The notes under the pieces are model-generated. The model ran no database searches. It was not told where the DNA came from and was given only the letters and a program-made list of their open reading frames with translations. A program made the translations under genes and the position numbers. Below, piece by piece: positions 40,104 to 47,482 of a DNA stretch of 47,482 nt (position 1 is its first letter; each line of letters begins with the position of its first letter). The stretch lies in contig NZ_LQOY01000252.1 in assembly GCF_002101675.1 (NCBI RefSeq), positions 1-47,482 of the forward strand. Direction: 5' to 3'. This DNA is from Mycobacterium gordonae (GTDB taxonomy: Bacteria; Actinomycetota; Actinomycetes; Mycobacteriales; Mycobacteriaceae).

Positions 40104-40176
40104 GGGGCTATGGCGCAGTTGGTAGCGCGACTCGTTCGCATCGAGTAGGTCAGGGGTTCGAATCCCCTTAGCTCCA
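40104..40176 (+). tRNA. alaV: tRNA-Ala (anticodon CGC)
   Basis: The cloverleaf is complete: acceptor GGGGCTA/TAGCTCC, D arm GCGC...GCGC, anticodon stem ACTCG/CGAGT around the loop TTCGCAT with anticodon CGC, and T arm AGGGG-TTCGAAT-CCCCT. The 73rd base is A. It decodes GCG, a common alanine codon in this GC-rich genome. CCA is not encoded: the sequence after the final A is CAG. Confidence 0.96.
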
Positions 40177-40227
40177 CAGTCAGAAATTCCCAGCCGGGAG
40201 TTGCGAGGCCCGGCTTTCGGCCAGGAA

Positions 40228-40998
40228 CTAGGCGGGTCGCGGCCTTGTCGTCGGAGCCGCTGAATCCTTACCGGTGGGCAGGCCCGGGATGAGCATCGGC
40301 ACGTGGCGGCGGTATTCGCGATATTGGTCGCCAAGCTCTGCGGCGAGGTCGTGTTCTTCGAACTGCAGCGCGACCAAAATGTAGGACGTGGTCGCACCCG
40401 CGAAGAGCAGGTGGCCTGCCGTCATGGTCGGGGTTGCCCAGAAGGCGACGAGAAAGCCGAGCATGATCGGGTGACGCACTACTCGATAAAGCAACGGCGT
40501 GCGAAAGTCGACGCCCGTATAGCTGGCTCCGCGCTCCGCCAGGTAAACCTGCCGTAGCCCGAACAGATCCAGGTGATTGATCATGAACGTCGACGCCAGA
40601 ACTGTTGCCCAGCCCAGCGCGAACAGGGTCCACAGTCCTGCCCGGCCGGGCGGCCACGCGACGTTCCAAAAAACTGTGGGCATCGTCCGCCACTGCCAGA
40701 ACAAGAGGAACAGCGCCAGGCTCGACAGGAGGACGTAGGTACTGCGCTCAATTGCTTTCGGCACCAACCGCGTCCACCGGCGTTTGAACGCCGGTCGCGC
40801 CATCACACTGTGTTGCACCGCGAACAGACCGAGCAGCAAGACGTTGACGACGATGGCTTCCGTGAGGGAGGCGGCGATGCCGTGGTCGATGCTATGCGGG
40901 ACAACGAAATTGCCGACGAAGCCGATGGCGTACAGGAATGCCGCCAGGAAGACGAGATAACATATCGCGCCGTAGGCGATGGTGAGTAGCCGCTTCAT
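40228..40998 (-). CDS. MddA-like methanethiol S-methyltransferase (NnrU/ICMT-type membrane protein)
   Basis: The 256-residue membrane protein has five to six helices (about 4-27, 47-66, 82-103, 119-141, 182-205). The C-terminal signature RVVRHPIMLGF (about 174-184) with FEEHDLAAELGDQYREYRRHVP (about 215-236) is shared by isoprenylcysteine methyltransferases and MddA, which methylates methanethiol to dimethyl sulfide. GGAGG seven bases before ATG 40998 decides the start. The ATGA overlap with the sulfide:quinone reductase gene couples the two and favours a sulfur substrate. NnrU-type function is the main alternative. Confidence 0.78.
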   Translation of the reverse strand: MKRLLTIAYGAICYLVFLAAFLYAIGFVGNFVVPHSIDHGIAASLTEAIVVNVLLLGLFAVQHSVMARPAFKRRWTRLVPKAIERSTYVLLSSLALFLLFWQWRTMPTVFWNVAWPPGRAGLWTLFALGWATVLASTFMINHLDLFGLRQVYLAERGASYTGVDFRTPLLYRVVRHPIMLGFLVAFWATPTMTAGHLLFAGATTSYILVALQFEEHDLAAELGDQYREYRRHVPMLIPGLPTGKDSAAPTTRPRPA

Positions 40999-42209
40999 GA
41001 GATCCTCCGGTTCCACGACGTTTCCGCAGATGCTTCGCCAATGTTCCAGCGCGCCAACCAGTCTCGCTCCTCTTGCGCCTTCTCGGCGTGATATCCCGGA
41101 GACGGGTCGCGCAGTGCCACCCGAGGAACGGGCGTCGCGAAGAAGTCTCCTTCACCCTTGGCGGCCAGACCGCCGCCAATCTCGACGTAGCACACGCCTT
41201 CGCCGGTGAAGCGGGTGTCAGGTGCGTCGTAACCCAGGTGACGGGCCACCTGGTGCGCAGCCACCTCGGCTTCGGCTTGGGCAAAGATCGCGGCCTTCGG
41301 CAGGGGCTTGCCGTTGGGCAGCATCAGCGCGGTGACATCACCGATCGCCCATACCCCCGGCGCGCTGGTGGCGAGGGTATGCGGATCGACGGGAATCCAG
41401 CCGTTGGGAGCGATTCCGGTGGAGATCAACGTTGCTGCCTCGGACCGGTGCGGCGGAATAACCACGAGACGATCGAACGCTTCAGTGGTGCCGTCGGCGA
41501 ATTCCACGGTGCGGGTATTCGCGTCGATGTGAGTCGCGGACTTACCGCCTTGGAAACCGATACCTTTCGCTTCCATCATCGACACCAGGCTCTTGCCGAC
41601 TTCTGGACCTGCGACCGGCATCGGAAGTGTGTCCGGCGTGAATGTGTCAACGCGCACCGCGCCGCCGGAGTGTCTGGCGCCGAGTTGATCGGCAATGAGG
41701 AATGCCGCCTCGAACGGGGCGGCCGGGCATTTGAACGGCACACCAAGCACGAGCACCATCAATCGTCCCGACTTCAGCGCTCCGATCCTGCGGTGCAGAT
41801 CCGCGGCACCCTCGAGGGTGTAGAACTGGCTCGCGACGCCAGCTTCGAGCGCTTCGGCCAAGCCGGCAACGGCCGCGACGTCGAGTGCGGCGCCCAGGGC
41901 AATCACTAGTGCGTCGTAGCGGATCGGGTCCCCGTCCCGGCAGCGCACGGTCTGCTCAGCCTCGTCGATCCAATCGACTTCCGCGGTGACCATCTGCACG
42001 CCGGGAAGGGCTGCGGCGGAGGGCTTTACCCGCACCTGCTCGGGGGTGCGCCACCCACGCATCACCCACAGCAGCGACAAGCCCAGATTGCCGCTGAAGG
42101 TGCGGTCGATTAGCAGGATTCGATCTTGGGCGGGAAGCGCCTTGCGAAGTTCGGCGGCCGTGGCCAGACCTCCCACACCGGCGCCTAGGACGACAACTGT
42201 CTTGCTCAC
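40995..42209 (-). CDS. sulfide:quinone oxidoreductase-like flavoprotein
   Basis: The 404-residue FAD protein starts with the dinucleotide fold VVVLGAGVGGLATAAELRK and contains the second fold and FAD-contact motif GVWAIGDVTAL (about 285-295). Cys161 (GVPFKCPAAP) and Cys340 (GEGVCYVEIG) occupy the two redox-cysteine positions of sulfide:quinone reductases and flavocytochrome c sulfide dehydrogenases. The third cysteine of archaeal enzymes is absent. It would oxidise sulfide and pass electrons to the quinone pool at the membrane. It is divergent from an ArsR-rhodanese regulator and coupled to the MddA-like gene. Confidence 0.88.
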   Translation of the reverse strand: MSKTVVVLGAGVGGLATAAELRKALPAQDRILLIDRTFSGNLGLSLLWVMRGWRTPEQVRVKPSAAALPGVQMVTAEVDWIDEAEQTVRCRDGDPIRYDALVIALGAALDVAAVAGLAEALEAGVASQFYTLEGAADLHRRIGALKSGRLMVLVLGVPFKCPAAPFEAAFLIADQLGARHSGGAVRVDTFTPDTLPMPVAGPEVGKSLVSMMEAKGIGFQGGKSATHIDANTRTVEFADGTTEAFDRLVVIPPHRSEAATLISTGIAPNGWIPVDPHTLATSAPGVWAIGDVTALMLPNGKPLPKAAIFAQAEAEVAAHQVARHLGYDAPDTRFTGEGVCYVEIGGGLAAKGEGDFFATPVPRVALRDPSPGYHAEKAQEERDWLARWNIGEASAETSWNRRIS

Positions 42210-42271
42210 GAATCTTCACCTCTCCGGGGGTAGGCCGACGTCGATGACCCGGTGCGGCCTTCGTCTGTGCT

Positions 42272-42288
42272 AATATTTATACAATATT
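42272..42288. promoter_or_regulatory. AT-rich inverted repeat, likely ArsR operator
   Basis: AATATT (42272-42277), TATAC, AATATT (42283-42288) is a perfect inverted repeat in the 100-base gap between the divergent sulfide reductase and ArsR-rhodanese genes. It overlaps a -10-like TAATAT for the plus strand. It stands out as one of the most AT-rich spots in the window. Confidence 0.65.
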
Positions 42289-42309
42289 CCAAAGATCATT
42301 GGAGAAGCA

Positions 42310-42984
42310 ATGGGCAATCCACCCGGCGGCAAGGCGGCGCTCTTCGAGGAGATCGCCCGGGTCGGTAAGGCGCTGGGCAACGGACGTCGGCTACAGATCC
42401 TGGATCTTCTTGCTCAGGGGGAGCGCACCGTGGAATCGATCGCTACCGCATCGGGCATGAATCTCACCACCGCCTCGGCAAATTTGCAGGCACTCAAGGC
42501 CGGCGGCTTGGTCGAAGCTCGCCGCGATGGAACCCGCCAGTACTACCGGCTGGCCGGAAACGATGTGGCAAAGCTGTTTTCACTCGTCCAGACGGTGGCC
42601 GAGGCCCACCTGGCAGATGTGGCCGTCGCGGCCGCCGCGGCGCTTGGCTCACCCGAAGATGCGATCACCCGCGAGGAACTGGTCCACCGACTCGAGGCCG
42701 GCGACGTCACGCTGATCGATGTGCGGCCACGCGAAGAATATGTGGCTGGACACATCCCCGGCGCGATCAACATGCCGCTCACGGAGCTTGCGGACCGACT
42801 TGCCGAACTACCCGCCGATCGCGAGATAGTTGCCTACTGTCGCGGTGCCTACTGCGTCATGGCGCCCGAGGCGACCCGCGTCGTGAAGACCTCTGGACGC
42901 CGGGTCAAACGCCTCGGTGACGGCATGCTCGAGTGGCGGCTCGCCGGACTCCCGGTCGAGGAACCTCGCGCGACGGCCAGCTAG
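42310..42984 (+). CDS. ArsR-family regulator fused to a rhodanese domain
   Basis: The 224-residue protein has an N-terminal winged helix (about 10-95; recognition helix NLTTASANLQALKAGGLVEARR) and a C-terminal rhodanese domain (about 125-218) with active loop Cys177-RGAY-Cys182. The DNA-binding half contains no cysteine, so any sulfur sensing must use the rhodanese cysteines, unlike BigR/SqrR. GGAGAAG precedes ATG 42310. It is divergent from the sulfide reductase and MddA-like genes, which it probably represses until persulfide or sulfide appears. The 3' end overlaps the SRPBCC gene by four bases. Confidence 0.9.
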   Translation: MGNPPGGKAALFEEIARVGKALGNGRRLQILDLLAQGERTVESIATASGMNLTTASANLQALKAGGLVEARRDGTRQYYRLAGNDVAKLFSLVQTVAEAHLADVAVAAAAALGSPEDAITREELVHRLEAGDVTLIDVRPREEYVAGHIPGAINMPLTELADRLAELPADREIVAYCRGAYCVMAPEATRVVKTSGRRVKRLGDGMLEWRLAGLPVEEPRATAS

Positions 42985-43466
42985 TCAATGTGGTTTGCGC
43001 CCTGACCACGTTCGGCAGTGGTCTTCAGGCGGTTCAATGTTTGTTCGATCCCGCGACGGAGTTGCTTGTCACGAGGGACGGGTAATTCGGCGATCCGGTT
43101 CACCAGCGGGCACCACAAGAACTGGTAAGACTCGACCACCTCCGTGCTGTCGGCGCTGATTGGACGAAAGCGGTAGCGCCACAGCGTTTCCTCACGGCCG
43201 GTCTTGTGCAGCACGGTGAACGCCAACTCCTGTCCGGGCTCGGCTGCGGTGATCTCCGCATCGGTGTGCCACCGGACTTTGCCAAGTCGATTGTGGCCGC
43301 GGAACTTTGCGCCGGGCACGGCCGCGTCGGCACCATCGAGCCATTCGCAGCGGTAACATTCCGGGCTCCACTCGCCCATACGGGGGATATCGCTGATCAG
43401 GTTGTAGATCGTCCGCGGGGCCGCGTTGATGGTGATTCGGGCCTCACCCGTGGTAGCTGTTGGCAA
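42981..43466 (-). CDS. SRPBCC (START-like) family protein
   Basis: The protein has 161 residues and an SRPBCC lipid/polyketide-binding fold: ARITINAAPRTIYNLISDIPRMGEWSPEC at the start, then WRYRFRPISADSTEVVESYQF and a final amphipathic helix (about 133-158). Such proteins bind hydrophobic ligands and act as cyclases, lipid carriers or toxin-antitoxin-like proteins. TTG 43466 is chosen because AAGGAG lies six bases upstream; a GTG at 43484 is the alternative. It converges on the ArsR-rhodanese gene with a four-base overlap. The ligand is unknown. Confidence 0.8.
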   Translation of the reverse strand: MPTATTGEARITINAAPRTIYNLISDIPRMGEWSPECYRCEWLDGADAAVPGAKFRGHNRLGKVRWHTDAEITAAEPGQELAFTVLHKTGREETLWRYRFRPISADSTEVVESYQFLWCPLVNRIAELPVPRDKQLRRGIEQTLNRLKTTAERGQGANHID

Positions 43467-43921
43467 GACAATCTCCTTCCTCACGCCTGGGCAGCCAATC
43501 CGTCTGCACCTGCTTCGGACAAGTCGCCGAGGGCATCTGCCTCTCCGGTCCCGCCACCTCTGGGCCGTCTCCGTGGTCCGAGTCGACACATTCGTCGCGT
43601 GCAGGGCGCAAACTGCACCATGGCAAGAATCCGTTTCAGCCTCTCAGGCGACACGGTACGCGGATGTCCGAGGGGACAGCTGTTGTTACCGTCGTGCACG
43701 CTTGTGTTGGCCCGCGACCGATTTGCCCGAGGACGTGCGGCGCGCCGTGCCCGTTGGGATTGTGTAGCGTTCTTTGATGCTGGCGCGGGCTTCAATTGTC
43801 CGGCGGCGGTGCAGCAGGGGCATAATTCGCAGTTCGAATCGTGCCATAGCCGTCGCCACGAAGCCCTCACTGAGAACCCGCGCCTGCTGAGACCGTTTGT
43901 CCCAACTACGCGAAATACGAG
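43467..43921. other. 455-base stretch without a convincing gene
   Basis: Open frames exist on both strands, but none has recognisable motifs, a ribosome-binding site or the third-position GC bias of the neighbours. Composition is patchier and more AT-rich than average near 43690-43860. It should hold the promoters of the SRPBCC and bestrophin-like genes. It may also be decayed coding sequence or an insertion remnant, but I cannot identify one. Confidence 0.5.
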
Positions 43922-44785
43922 ATGATTCAATACGACTCGCATAAATGGCTGGACCACTTCTTTGACATCCGCGGCTCGCTGGTCCGGGAGATCATCGGTC
44001 GAGTCTCCCTATGCGTCGCTTGGTCGGCGGCGGTTGTCGCGTTTCACAATTACGTCGCGCCGGTCGGCATGCCCATTCAGCTGCACACCCTGATGGGCCT
44101 CGCCCTTGGTCTCCTTCTGGTTTTCCGCACCAGCTCCAGCTATGAGCGCTTCTGGGAGGGGCGCAAGTTATGGGGAGGGATCGTGAACGAAACACGGAAC
44201 CTCGTCCGAAGCGCCAGCACATACATCACGGGGGATCCGGCGCTGGTCGCCCGACTCACCCGATGGACAGCCGCCTTTGCCTGGGCTGCCATGCACCGCC
44301 TGCGCGGTACCAAAGGCCTTGGGCCACAAATCACCGAGCTGCCGCCCGCCGAGGCGCAGGAGGCGATCGACGCCCAGCACCCCGCACTCGCTGTCGCCGG
44401 CAACATGTCCGATTGCCTCCGGGAGGCGCACGAGCGGGGCTTGATCTCTGACATCATGCTCACGTCGATGGACCAGAACATTCAGCTCCTGGTCGACTAC
44501 CTCGGCGGCTGCGAACGAATCCAGAAAACGCCGATGCCGTTCGCTTACGCCGTTCACCTGCGGCGCGCGCTTGTCTTGTATTGCTTCACTCTCCCCTTCG
44601 CCATGGTCGAGACCTTCGGCTGGACGACCGTTATCGACGTCCTAATCATCGCTTACACGTTCTTCGGCATCGAGGAAATCGGCGTCGAGATTGAAAGCCC
44701 CTTCGGGTATGACGCGAATGACCTCCCCCTTGAGGACATCTGCGAAACGATCCACAAGAACGTCTACGCCCAGGCGGGCATTTAG
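43922..44785 (+). CDS. bestrophin-like anion channel (UPF0187/YneE family)
   Basis: The 287-residue membrane protein contains the bestrophin hallmarks RTSSSYERFWEGRKLWGGIVNETRNL (about 61-86) and IGVEIESPFGYDANDLPLE (about 254-272), with hydrophobic helices near 30-46, 50-66, 212-228 and 230-250. Bacterial bestrophins form pentameric ion channels; the ion here cannot be predicted. The start is ATG 43922. It stands alone, with no partner gene. Confidence 0.87.
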   Translation: MIQYDSHKWLDHFFDIRGSLVREIIGRVSLCVAWSAAVVAFHNYVAPVGMPIQLHTLMGLALGLLLVFRTSSSYERFWEGRKLWGGIVNETRNLVRSASTYITGDPALVARLTRWTAAFAWAAMHRLRGTKGLGPQITELPPAEAQEAIDAQHPALAVAGNMSDCLREAHERGLISDIMLTSMDQNIQLLVDYLGGCERIQKTPMPFAYAVHLRRALVLYCFTLPFAMVETFGWTTVIDVLIIAYTFFGIEEIGVEIESPFGYDANDLPLEDICETIHKNVYAQAGI

Positions 44786-45054
44786 CAGCTGACTCGCTGA
44801 GTACTTTCTTACTGCGCGTGGCGAGCTTGTTCCCGGGGGCGAAGCGGTCGGACGCGTCCGCGGCGGTGGGGGCCGCGACGGACAATCGTCCCCACTCAGT
44901 GATCCAAAGCCCGATCGTGATGAGCTCATGGCGAGCGTCCGCGTTGATCCGAGATGAGCCGATAAAGGAATTTGCGATCGGTTAATATGACGGCGTTATG
45001 GGGTAGGCGTCCGCCGGGCATTTCATGGTGCGGAAGTTAGGTCAGGGGTATTCC

Positions 45055-45864
45055 GTGAAAGCCATTCATTTCATCTCGGGTCTGCCGCGTTCGGGTTCGA
45101 CGTTGCTGGCCGCGTTGCTGCGACAGAACCCGCGCTTCCAGGCGGGGATGTCCGGACCGCTGGCCGGCCTGTTCGGCGCCCTGCTCGACGAAATGAGTGG
45201 GCGCAACGAGTTTTCAGTGTTTATCGACGACGCCAAGCGCGAGCGCATCCTGCGGGGGTTGTTCGACGATTTCTACGCGGACTCCACGGCCCAGGTGATC
45301 TTTGATACCAACCGCGGCTGGTGTGCGTGGATGCCCGCGCTTGCCCGGCTGTTTCCCGAGGCGAAGGTGATTGCGTGCGTGCGCGAACTGCAGTGGGTGG
45401 TGGACAGCATCGAGCGGTTGATTCAACGCAACGTCTTCAGTCCGTCGTCGATCTTCAACTACAGCGCCGGCGGCACGGTCTACAGCCGCGCTCAACAAGT
45501 GGTGGCGCCGGATGGCATGGTCGGGGGTCCTTACGATGCCCTCAAGCAGGCCTGCTACGGCGCGCAACGGGATCGACTCCTGTTGCTGCAGTACGAAACT
45601 CTGAGCACCGACCCGGCCAAGGCGATGCAGGCCGTCTACTCGTTTATCGGTGAGCCGGTGTTCGACCACGACTTCAGCCACGTCGAGTACGACGTCACCG
45701 AGTTCGACGAGCGGGCGGGCACGCCCGGCCTGCACACCGTGCGCTCAACGGTCAAGGCCGAACCGCGCGACACGCTGCTCCCGCCGGACCTGTTCGACCG
45801 CTTCATCCACGACGCCTTCTGGCGCGACCCGGAGGGGATTCCCGCCGGGCTGATGATCGTGTGA
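45055..45864 (+). CDS. sulfotransferase family protein
   Basis: The 269-residue protein has the PAPS-binding loop HFISGLPRSGSTLLAALLRQNP at 5-26 and a central VIACVREL (about 104-111), equivalent to the family's 3'-phosphate site. It would transfer sulfate from PAPS to a lipid or sugar hydroxyl. GTG 45055 is chosen because AGGGG lies upstream and the conserved domain begins directly; a start ten codons earlier (45025) is possible. An AT-rich TTAATAT near 44982-44988 may be part of its promoter. The neighbours give no substrate clue. It converges on the Gly-rich gene. Confidence 0.87.
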   Translation: MKAIHFISGLPRSGSTLLAALLRQNPRFQAGMSGPLAGLFGALLDEMSGRNEFSVFIDDAKRERILRGLFDDFYADSTAQVIFDTNRGWCAWMPALARLFPEAKVIACVRELQWVVDSIERLIQRNVFSPSSIFNYSAGGTVYSRAQQVVAPDGMVGGPYDALKQACYGAQRDRLLLLQYETLSTDPAKAMQAVYSFIGEPVFDHDFSHVEYDVTEFDERAGTPGLHTVRSTVKAEPRDTLLPPDLFDRFIHDAFWRDPEGIPAGLMIV

Positions 45865-45923
45865 GGTTGATTCTCTCTTCGACAGCGAACAGCCGCGCCC
45901 GGCCTTTCGATCAGCGGCGACTG

Positions 45924-47482
45924 TCACGGCACATTCGCGCCGGGCGTACCGATAATGACGGCTCCCGCCGCTGAGGGGGGAGCTGTGAGGTCGGCGGCTC
46001 CACCGGCGCCGCCAGTGCTACCTAGGCCGGTGCCGCTACCGCCATTGCCGCCGGTGCCGGTGCTGGTGTCGATGATGCCGCCGATGTTTGCGGTGAAGGT
46101 GGACGCCCCGCCGGCGCCGCCGCGGCCGTCGGTGATGCCCGCACCGCCGTTCCCGCCGCTGGTGGCGCTGTTGCTGACGGTGCCGCTATTGATGGCGTTG
46201 ATTCGGCCGATGTTTCCGTCACCGCCCCAGCCGCCGCTGGTGCCCGCCCCGCCCACCCCGCCGGTCACGGAGCCAGTGGCGACGGAGCTGCCCGCCCCGG
46301 TAGCGAAGAGGGTGGCGCCGCCTCCCACGCCGCCGCGGCCACCGATTCCCGCGCCTCCGGCGCCGCCGGATGCTGTGCCGCCAGTGAGGGTGCCGCCGTA
46401 ATAACCTCTGATGGAGGCGTACCTTCCGTAGCCGCCCGTGCCGCCGGTGGAGCCCGCGCCCCCGGCGCCGCCGATGGAGACGCCGCTGGCGGAGCTACCC
46501 GCGCCCCTAGCGACGACGTAGCCGCCGCCGGCACCGCCGCCGCGGCCGTTGGTGGTGCCCGCACCTCCGAGGCCGCCCGTGGCCGTGCCAGTGGCGGTGC
46601 CGCCGTTATAAGCGCCGACCCGGGCGCTGCCTCCGTAGCCGCCGCGGCCGCCGTTGGTGCCCGTGCCCCCGACGCCTCCGAGGGCGGTGCCGCTGGCGGA
46701 GCTGCCTGGATCTCTAGCAAAGAGGTAGCCGGCGCCGCCGGCACCGCCGTTGCCACCGTTGGTGCCCGCACCCCCGACGCCGCCGGTGGCCGTGCCAGTG
46801 ATCGTGCCGCCGCCGTTGGCGCTGAGGGTGGCGTTACCGCCGCGGCCGCCGGTCGCGGAGGTGGTTCCGCCGACCCCGCCGTCGCCGCCGGTGGCGGTGC
46901 CGTTCACGGCGCTGCCGGCTCCGCTGGCGATGAGACTGGCGTTGCCTCCGGCTCCGCCGACGCCGCCCGGCGCCACGGTGGTACCGGCGCCGCCGACGCC
47001 GCCGACACCGCCGGTGGCGCCACCGACGGCCGTGCCACCGCCGGTGGTCAGCACCCTGGCGGCCCCGCCGCCACCACCACCGCCACCGCCGTAACCCGGC
47101 CCGCCGCTGGTGGCTGCGGCACCAGCGCCTCCGGCCCCGCCGGCGCCAGCGGTCGCACCCGTTCCGTCAGCCGCGCCGCTGCCGCCGTGACCGCCGTCCC
47201 CGCCGGCACCGTCGGTGCCACCGACGCCGCCGGAAAGGCCGCCCCTGCCGCCGGTGCCGCCAGACCCACCCCCGCTCGTCGAGGTGCCGACGCCGCCCAG
47301 CCCGCCGGTGCCGCCACCGCCACCGTCACCAGCGCCGCCTGTGGCACCAACAGAGCCGAAGAATCCGCCGGAGCCGCCGGCCCCGCCGACGCCACCGGTG
47401 CCGCCGTCGCCGCCTAAACCGCCGGTACCGGCATTGGCCAACTGCGTGCCCGCGGCGCCCTGTGCCCCCGTCCCGTTCGCGC
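45924..47482 (-). CDS. PGRS-like Gly/Ala-rich repeat protein, 5' end outside the window
   Basis: The minus-strand frame is open from the right edge to TGA at 45924-45926, at least 518 residues. The visible N-terminal part is GG-A/GG-N-type PGRS sequence, followed by a poly-Gly stretch and about ten tandem units of roughly 35 residues, then a non-repetitive end (AAGAVIIGTPGANVP). A PE domain, if present, lies beyond the window, so PE_PGRS membership is unproven. The regular repeats suggest a beta-solenoid-like surface protein. No start codon can be assigned. Confidence 0.8.
   Translation of the reverse strand, partial: ANGTGAQGAAGTQLANAGTGGLGGDGGTGGVGGAGGSGGFFGSVGATGGAGDGGGGGTGGLGGVGTSTSGGGSGGTGGRGGLSGGVGGTDGAGGDGGHGGSGAADGTGATAGAGGAGGAGAAATSGGPGYGGGGGGGGGAARVLTTGGGTAVGGATGGVGGVGGAGTTVAPGGVGGAGGNASLIASGAGSAVNGTATGGDGGVGGTTSATGGRGGNATLSANGGGTITGTATGGVGGAGTNGGNGGAGGAGYLFARDPGSSASGTALGGVGGTGTNGGRGGYGGSARVGAYNGGTATGTATGGLGGAGTTNGRGGGAGGGYVVARGAGSSASGVSIGGAGGAGSTGGTGGYGRYASIRGYYGGTLTGGTASGGAGGAGIGGRGGVGGGATLFATGAGSSVATGSVTGGVGGAGTSGGWGGDGNIGRINAINSGTVSNSATSGGNGGAGITDGRGGAGGASTFTANIGGIIDTSTGTGGNGGSGTGLGSTGGAGGAADLTAPPSAAGAVIIGTPGANVP
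45930..47063 (-). repeat. tandem repeat of about 105 bases (35 residues) in the Gly-rich gene
   Basis: About ten units of 33-40 residues each end in GGxGGAGTxxGRGGxGG. They alternate between a GAGSSASG-type and an NGGTATGTATGG-type core over most of the array, making a higher-order unit of about 70 residues (210 bases). Confidence 0.75.

Noticed and set aside
43830..43880. TTCGAATC resembling a tRNA T loop
   Set aside because: The flanking bases do not form acceptor or anticodon stems.
43481..43957. 158-codon minus-strand frame in the gap before the bestrophin-like gene
   Set aside because: It overlaps the start of the SRPBCC gene region and the bestrophin start, has high Arg/Cys content and no motif or ribosome-binding site.
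45924..47482. CRISPR-like interpretation of the repeated DNA at the right end
   Set aside because: The repeats are in-frame, diverged and protein-coding with Gly-rich periodicity. There are no constant repeats separated by unique spacers.

Overview
The window is chromosomal DNA of a Mycobacterium species, most likely a slow-growing non-tuberculous one. The base composition is GC-rich, many genes start with GTG, several promoters look leaderless, and gene order follows the M. tuberculosis segment from about Rv0950c to Rv0996 (comparison made from memory). A PGRS-like Gly/Ala-rich gene lies at the right end. Genes usually present in M. tuberculosis at matching positions are missing here: vapBC9, csoR-ctpV, PE_PGRS16-18 and Rv0986-Rv0989c. 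Several genes I do not associate with that genome are present: a thiolase-like gene, a cyclooxygenase-like haem protein and a sulfide cassette.

Layout. 1-9045: a small membrane protein and an M23 peptidase diverge from sucCD across a CRP-type box, followed by a thiolase-like protein, an F420-type oxidoreductase and the Rv0954 and PerM membrane proteins. 9200-14811: purN-purH, then a MoxR-type AAA ATPase with its von Willebrand-A partner, closed by a large palindrome. 14883-18151 (minus strand): a WXG100-like protein, an alpha/beta hydrolase with a helical N-terminus and a lipoprotein, translationally coupled and resembling a type VII secretion effector module, preceded by a DUF1707 protein. 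18236-26600 (minus strand): a tightly coupled six-gene operon (AtuA-like protein, FadE13, AccD2, AccA2, FadE12, EchA7) that looks like a branched-chain or isoprenoid acyl-CoA carboxylation pathway, with a TetR-type palindrome at its head. 26868-31981: rpmF, the envelope-stress unit mprA-mprB-pepD-moaB2 with a direct-repeat MprA box, and mscL.

32049-40176: a SAF-domain protein, a cyclooxygenase-like haem protein, the redox chaperone Ruc behind a CIRCE element, a 5-formyl-THF cyclo-ligase, galU, a gephyrin-like MoeA1/Glp, rimJ, a GlpR/SepX-like membrane protein and tRNA-Ala(CGC). 40228-47482 is more accessory in character: a sulfide/methanethiol cassette (MddA-like methyltransferase, sulfide:quinone reductase, ArsR-rhodanese regulator), an SRPBCC protein, a bestrophin-like channel, a sulfotransferase and a repeat-built Gly-rich protein that runs off the right edge.

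The strongest leads for something not yet described are the putative type VII lipase-effector/lipoprotein module (14883-17460), the cyclooxygenase-like protein with an altered distal haem site (32777-34540) and the divergent sulfide cassette with a rhodanese-type sensor (40228-42984). All comparisons with named families and with M. tuberculosis rest on recalled motifs, not on a search.
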